Shown here piece by piece: positions 61,587 through 64,000 of a stretch of 64,000 nucleotides of DNA (position 1 is the first letter of the stretch; each line of letters opens with the position of its first letter). A program made the position numbers and the translations under genes. Source of the stretch: Pseudomonas bohemica (lineage in GTDB: Bacteria; Pseudomonadota; Gammaproteobacteria; Pseudomonadales; Pseudomonadaceae); assembly GCF_002934685.1 (NCBI RefSeq), contig NZ_NKHL01000101.1, positions 1 through 64,000 of the forward strand, given 5' to 3'. A model generated the notes under the pieces. It had not been told where the DNA came from, searched no databases, and saw only the letters and a program-made list of their open reading frames with translations.

Positions 61587-63776
61587 TCAGCTACCCGACG
61601 CGTCTTCCTTCTTACCGCGTACCCCGCTCACGCGTGCGCCACTGGTGCTCACCTGCACATTCAGTCGCGGTGTCGCCAGATCCATTCCGGCCTCATCCAG
61701 GTAGCGCTTGAGCGACAGATTGAACGCTCGCGAGACTTCCCACTGCTTGATCGGCGCAGTCTTGAAGCGTGCGCGCAGGATCGCGTTGCCCGATTCGAAA
61801 CTCTCCACCCCCTGAATCTCCAGCGGCGACCAGATATTGCGGCGTTGCAGGGGATCGGTGCGCATCTTTTGGCCGACGTCACGAATCATCTTCAAGGCGT
61901 CGTCGATGTTCATGTTCGAAGGGATGGCGATGCGGAAGATCGCGTAGCCGAATTCGCGGGAGTAGTTCTGGATGCTCTTGATCTCGCTGAACGGAATGGT
62001 GTGGACGATGCCGTCGATGTCGCGTAACCGAACCGTGCGAATGGTCAGGCCCTCGACCGTACCCAGGTGGCCGCCGACGTCCACGTAATCATCGATGGCC
62101 AGCGAGTCTTCGATGATGATGAACAGGCCGGTGATCAGATCCGCGACCAGCGACTGCGCGCCGAAACCGATGGCCAGACCGATCACACCGGCACCGGCCA
62201 GCAGCGGCGTCACGTTCATGCCCATGTTCGCCAGCGCGACGATCACCGCGATGATCAGAATGGTCACGAACAGCACGTTGCGGATCAGCGGCATCATTGT
62301 CTGCGCACGGGCGTTGGCCAGGCCTTTGCGCGAGCGGGTGAGGGCGTGGTGAATCGCGGTGTCGGCCAGAATCCAGACCAGCCAGGCGAACATCAGCGTC
62401 GTTGCCAGGCCGAGGATACGCACGCTGATGTCATGGCCGTCGCCCTCGGAAAAGCGAATCAGCGACAGACCCCAGACGCGCAGGCCCAATTCGATGAACA
62501 AGAGCCAGACCAGCAGATGGGCCACGGTGTAGAAGAAGCTTTTCAGCCGTTCGGAATACAGCGCATGACGTTTGTGGCCGTGGGCCGGTTTCTGCGAGTG
62601 GCGCCGCACCAGGCCGTTGATGACCATGCACAGCACCAGCAGCACGGTGCAGATCAACGACTGGCGCAGGGCGGTGCTGGTGTCGCCCGCCGAAAAGAAC
62701 GTGGCGAACAGCGATACCCCCACCAGCACCAGCGCGGGCAGATACCAGAAGCTGCCAAGGATCTCGATGGTGTCGCTCAGCGCCCGCCGTTTCAGGCGAC
62801 GGGACAACGGCTGATTGCGGATCAGATGGGCAATCGGCCTGCGGAAACGGATGATGAACAGCCCCGTGGAAATCGCCGCCATGACGTTGGCCAGGGTCGC
62901 GGCGGTGTGTGCCAGATGCACGCCGAGGCTGGCGACCAGTCGCGGATCGCTCAGCGCCTCACCGAACGCGGCAAAGCTGCCGATCCACCATAGCGGGCGA
63001 AACGCCTGATGGCGCAGGATGTACAGCGCCTGGTGGCGATGCGGGCCGTCGAGCAGGGAGAAGGCAATCACGCAGATGGCCGAGAACAACGTGCCGACCA
63101 CCAGCGCATAAGCCAGAACCATGGCCAGGTCGCGACCCAGCGAGGGCGGCAGGGAGTAACTGAGGTAAATGGTGATTACCAGTGCAATCAGCCACGGACC
63201 CAGTTTGCGCAGGGCAAAGCGCAGCATGTCGGTGGGACGCGGGTGTTGGGGCAGTTCTTCCGATAGCCCGAAACGCACCCGCAGCCGATGGCTGAGCCAG
63301 ATCAACGCGGCGGCCAGCAGACTCCACAGGGCAAGGACCACGGCAAAACTGAAGATGATCGGCCACCACTGACTGGCGGGCAGCATCAGCCCGACGAGCT
63401 CCTGCTCGGCCAACGCCACCTCATCTCCCCAGCGACTGAGCGGACTGTCTTCACCGGTGAACTGTTTTTCAAATTCGGACAGCGTGCCGCCGATCAATCC
63501 CAGGACGCCTTGCTCGGCGTTCGGCTGGGCTTTCTTGGTGGCGTCGCGCAGTTTCTTGAGATCGTCCAGCAGTTTGCTGCGCTGCTGATCGTTCTCCAGG
63601 GACGTGATCACTTCATCCAGCGACTGGCCCAGAGGCTCCTGCGCCTGGGGCTGGGTTTTCTGCCCGCTGAGCAAGCCGGGCAGTCCGGCGGCCTGGGTCA
63701 ACGCGACAGGAAAAAACGCCAGCAGACAGATCAACAACAAACGCGACAGGACGCGAAGGCGGGCAGAAGCAATCAC
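61587..63776 (-). CDS. MscS-family mechanosensitive ion channel, large form
   Basis: The 729-aa protein has a signal peptide (LSRLLLICLLAFFPVALTQAA), a periplasmic coiled stretch (SLDEVITSLENDQQRSKLLDDLKKLRD), about ten transmembrane helices and the MscS core near residues 500-690. The pore helix and beta domain are recognisable (TPLLAGAGVIGLAIGFGAQSLVADLITGLFIIIEDSLAIDDYVDVGGHLGTVEGLTIRTVRLRD). It resembles E. coli YbiO in size and layout. Role: release of solutes under osmotic downshock at the inner membrane. The start is set by the signal peptide. Confidence 0.94.
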   Translation of the reverse strand: MIASARLRVLSRLLLICLLAFFPVALTQAAGLPGLLSGQKTQPQAQEPLGQSLDEVITSLENDQQRSKLLDDLKKLRDATKKAQPNAEQGVLGLIGGTLSEFEKQFTGEDSPLSRWGDEVALAEQELVGLMLPASQWWPIIFSFAVVLALWSLLAAALIWLSHRLRVRFGLSEELPQHPRPTDMLRFALRKLGPWLIALVITIYLSYSLPPSLGRDLAMVLAYALVVGTLFSAICVIAFSLLDGPHRHQALYILRHQAFRPLWWIGSFAAFGEALSDPRLVASLGVHLAHTAATLANVMAAISTGLFIIRFRRPIAHLIRNQPLSRRLKRRALSDTIEILGSFWYLPALVLVGVSLFATFFSAGDTSTALRQSLICTVLLVLCMVINGLVRRHSQKPAHGHKRHALYSERLKSFFYTVAHLLVWLLFIELGLRVWGLSLIRFSEGDGHDISVRILGLATTLMFAWLVWILADTAIHHALTRSRKGLANARAQTMMPLIRNVLFVTILIIAVIVALANMGMNVTPLLAGAGVIGLAIGFGAQSLVADLITGLFIIIEDSLAIDDYVDVGGHLGTVEGLTIRTVRLRDIDGIVHTIPFSEIKSIQNYSREFGYAIFRIAIPSNMNIDDALKMIRDVGQKMRTDPLQRRNIWSPLEIQGVESFESGNAILRARFKTAPIKQWEVSRAFNLSLKRYLDEAGMDLATPRLNVQVSTSGARVSGVRGKKEDASGS

Positions 63777-64000
63777 CAGGCAATGAACCTCGAATCGACA
63801 GACACCCGACGCGGCCGGACAAGGCAGCCGGGCGTTCAGGCAGGACCCGTGAGTTTACGAGTGACGCTCTGGGTTGGCGAGAGGCATTTTGTGTGGCGTA
63901 TCAAGAGGGCGCTGCGGGATAGCTGGGAGATACCTCCTATCGTCCGCCTCAACCCCTGAAGGTCACTTCAGAAGTCGTTGATTCCTTCGGGGGATTGATT
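63777..64000. other. Window edge, no gene seen
   Basis: The 224 bases upstream of the MscS-family gene contain its promoter region and no supported reading frame. No hairpin or repeat of note is visible. Confidence 0.4.

Overview
The window looks like a chromosomal segment of a fluorescent-group Pseudomonas. The signs are high-GC coding DNA, four REPIN-type repeats of the two classes common in that group (GTGGGAG..CTTGCTC and GTAGGAGCGCGCTTGCCCGCG), a fused assimilatory nitrate reductase/flavoprotein with nirBD, a Prc protease and an MscS-family channel. No database could be searched, so the genus call rests on recalled family knowledge.

Region 1 (1-14,281) is a probable genomic island. It starts in the 3' end of a tRNA-Asp gene and ends at a second exact copy of that tRNA's last bases (19-bp direct repeats at 65-83 and 14,263-14,281). 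It carries a dead IS3-family element, a group II intron reverse-transcriptase scrap and one coherent minus-strand gene set: tonB-exbB-exbD, a 310-aa protein of unknown family, an ECF sigma factor, an SbmA/BacA-like ABC exporter-fold transporter, a thioredoxin fused to a paralogue of the 310-aa protein, two TldD/TldE (PmbA) peptidase subunits and a TonB-dependent receptor with an STN signalling domain. Three transcription units (tonB, the ABC transporter, the receptor) are preceded by the same 28-bp promoter-like motif with identical spacing, which suggests one regulon of the island's own sigma factor. My reading is a self-contained system that takes up a peptide or peptide-like compound across both membranes and reduces and proteolyses it in the cytoplasm. 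This is the most interesting part of the window.

Region 2 (14.5-18.6 kb) is a decaying catabolic cluster: a LysR regulator, an amidohydrolase and an isocitrate lyase/PEP mutase-family enzyme, flanked by two broken MFS transporter genes. Region 3 (18.6-25.9 kb) is nitrate assimilation: nirBD and a fused nitrate reductase/CysJ-like protein, transcribed divergently. Each has a sigma-54 promoter match and a leader terminator, which points to NtrC control plus antitermination.

Region 4 (26-34 kb) holds ordinary chromosomal genes: LysR, a DUF4865 protein coupled to a membrane microprotein, an FKBP lipoprotein, a DUF1232 protein behind a perfect inverted pair of DnaA boxes, an XRE/hypothetical pair, prc and a quinone oxidoreductase. 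Region 5 (34-49.6 kb) is a surface-protein locus: two related Ig-like modular proteins on plus, an autotransporter, then two large Ig-repeat proteins on minus, one split by a 1-base frameshift and ending in a C-type-lectin-like domain. A palindromic 22-bp element lies upstream of both outer Ig-protein genes.

Region 6 (49.6-56.3 kb) is an ABC importer operon with a HAD phosphatase, an alkaline-phosphatase-superfamily hydrolase and a divergent GntR/UTRA regulator, probably for an organophosphorus compound. Region 7 (56.3-61.4 kb) is a TetR-controlled module with a P5CR-like reductase, a DgcA/TMADH-like flavin oxidoreductase and a betaine-type binding protein, likely for a methylated amine or betaine. 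The window closes with an MscS-family channel.
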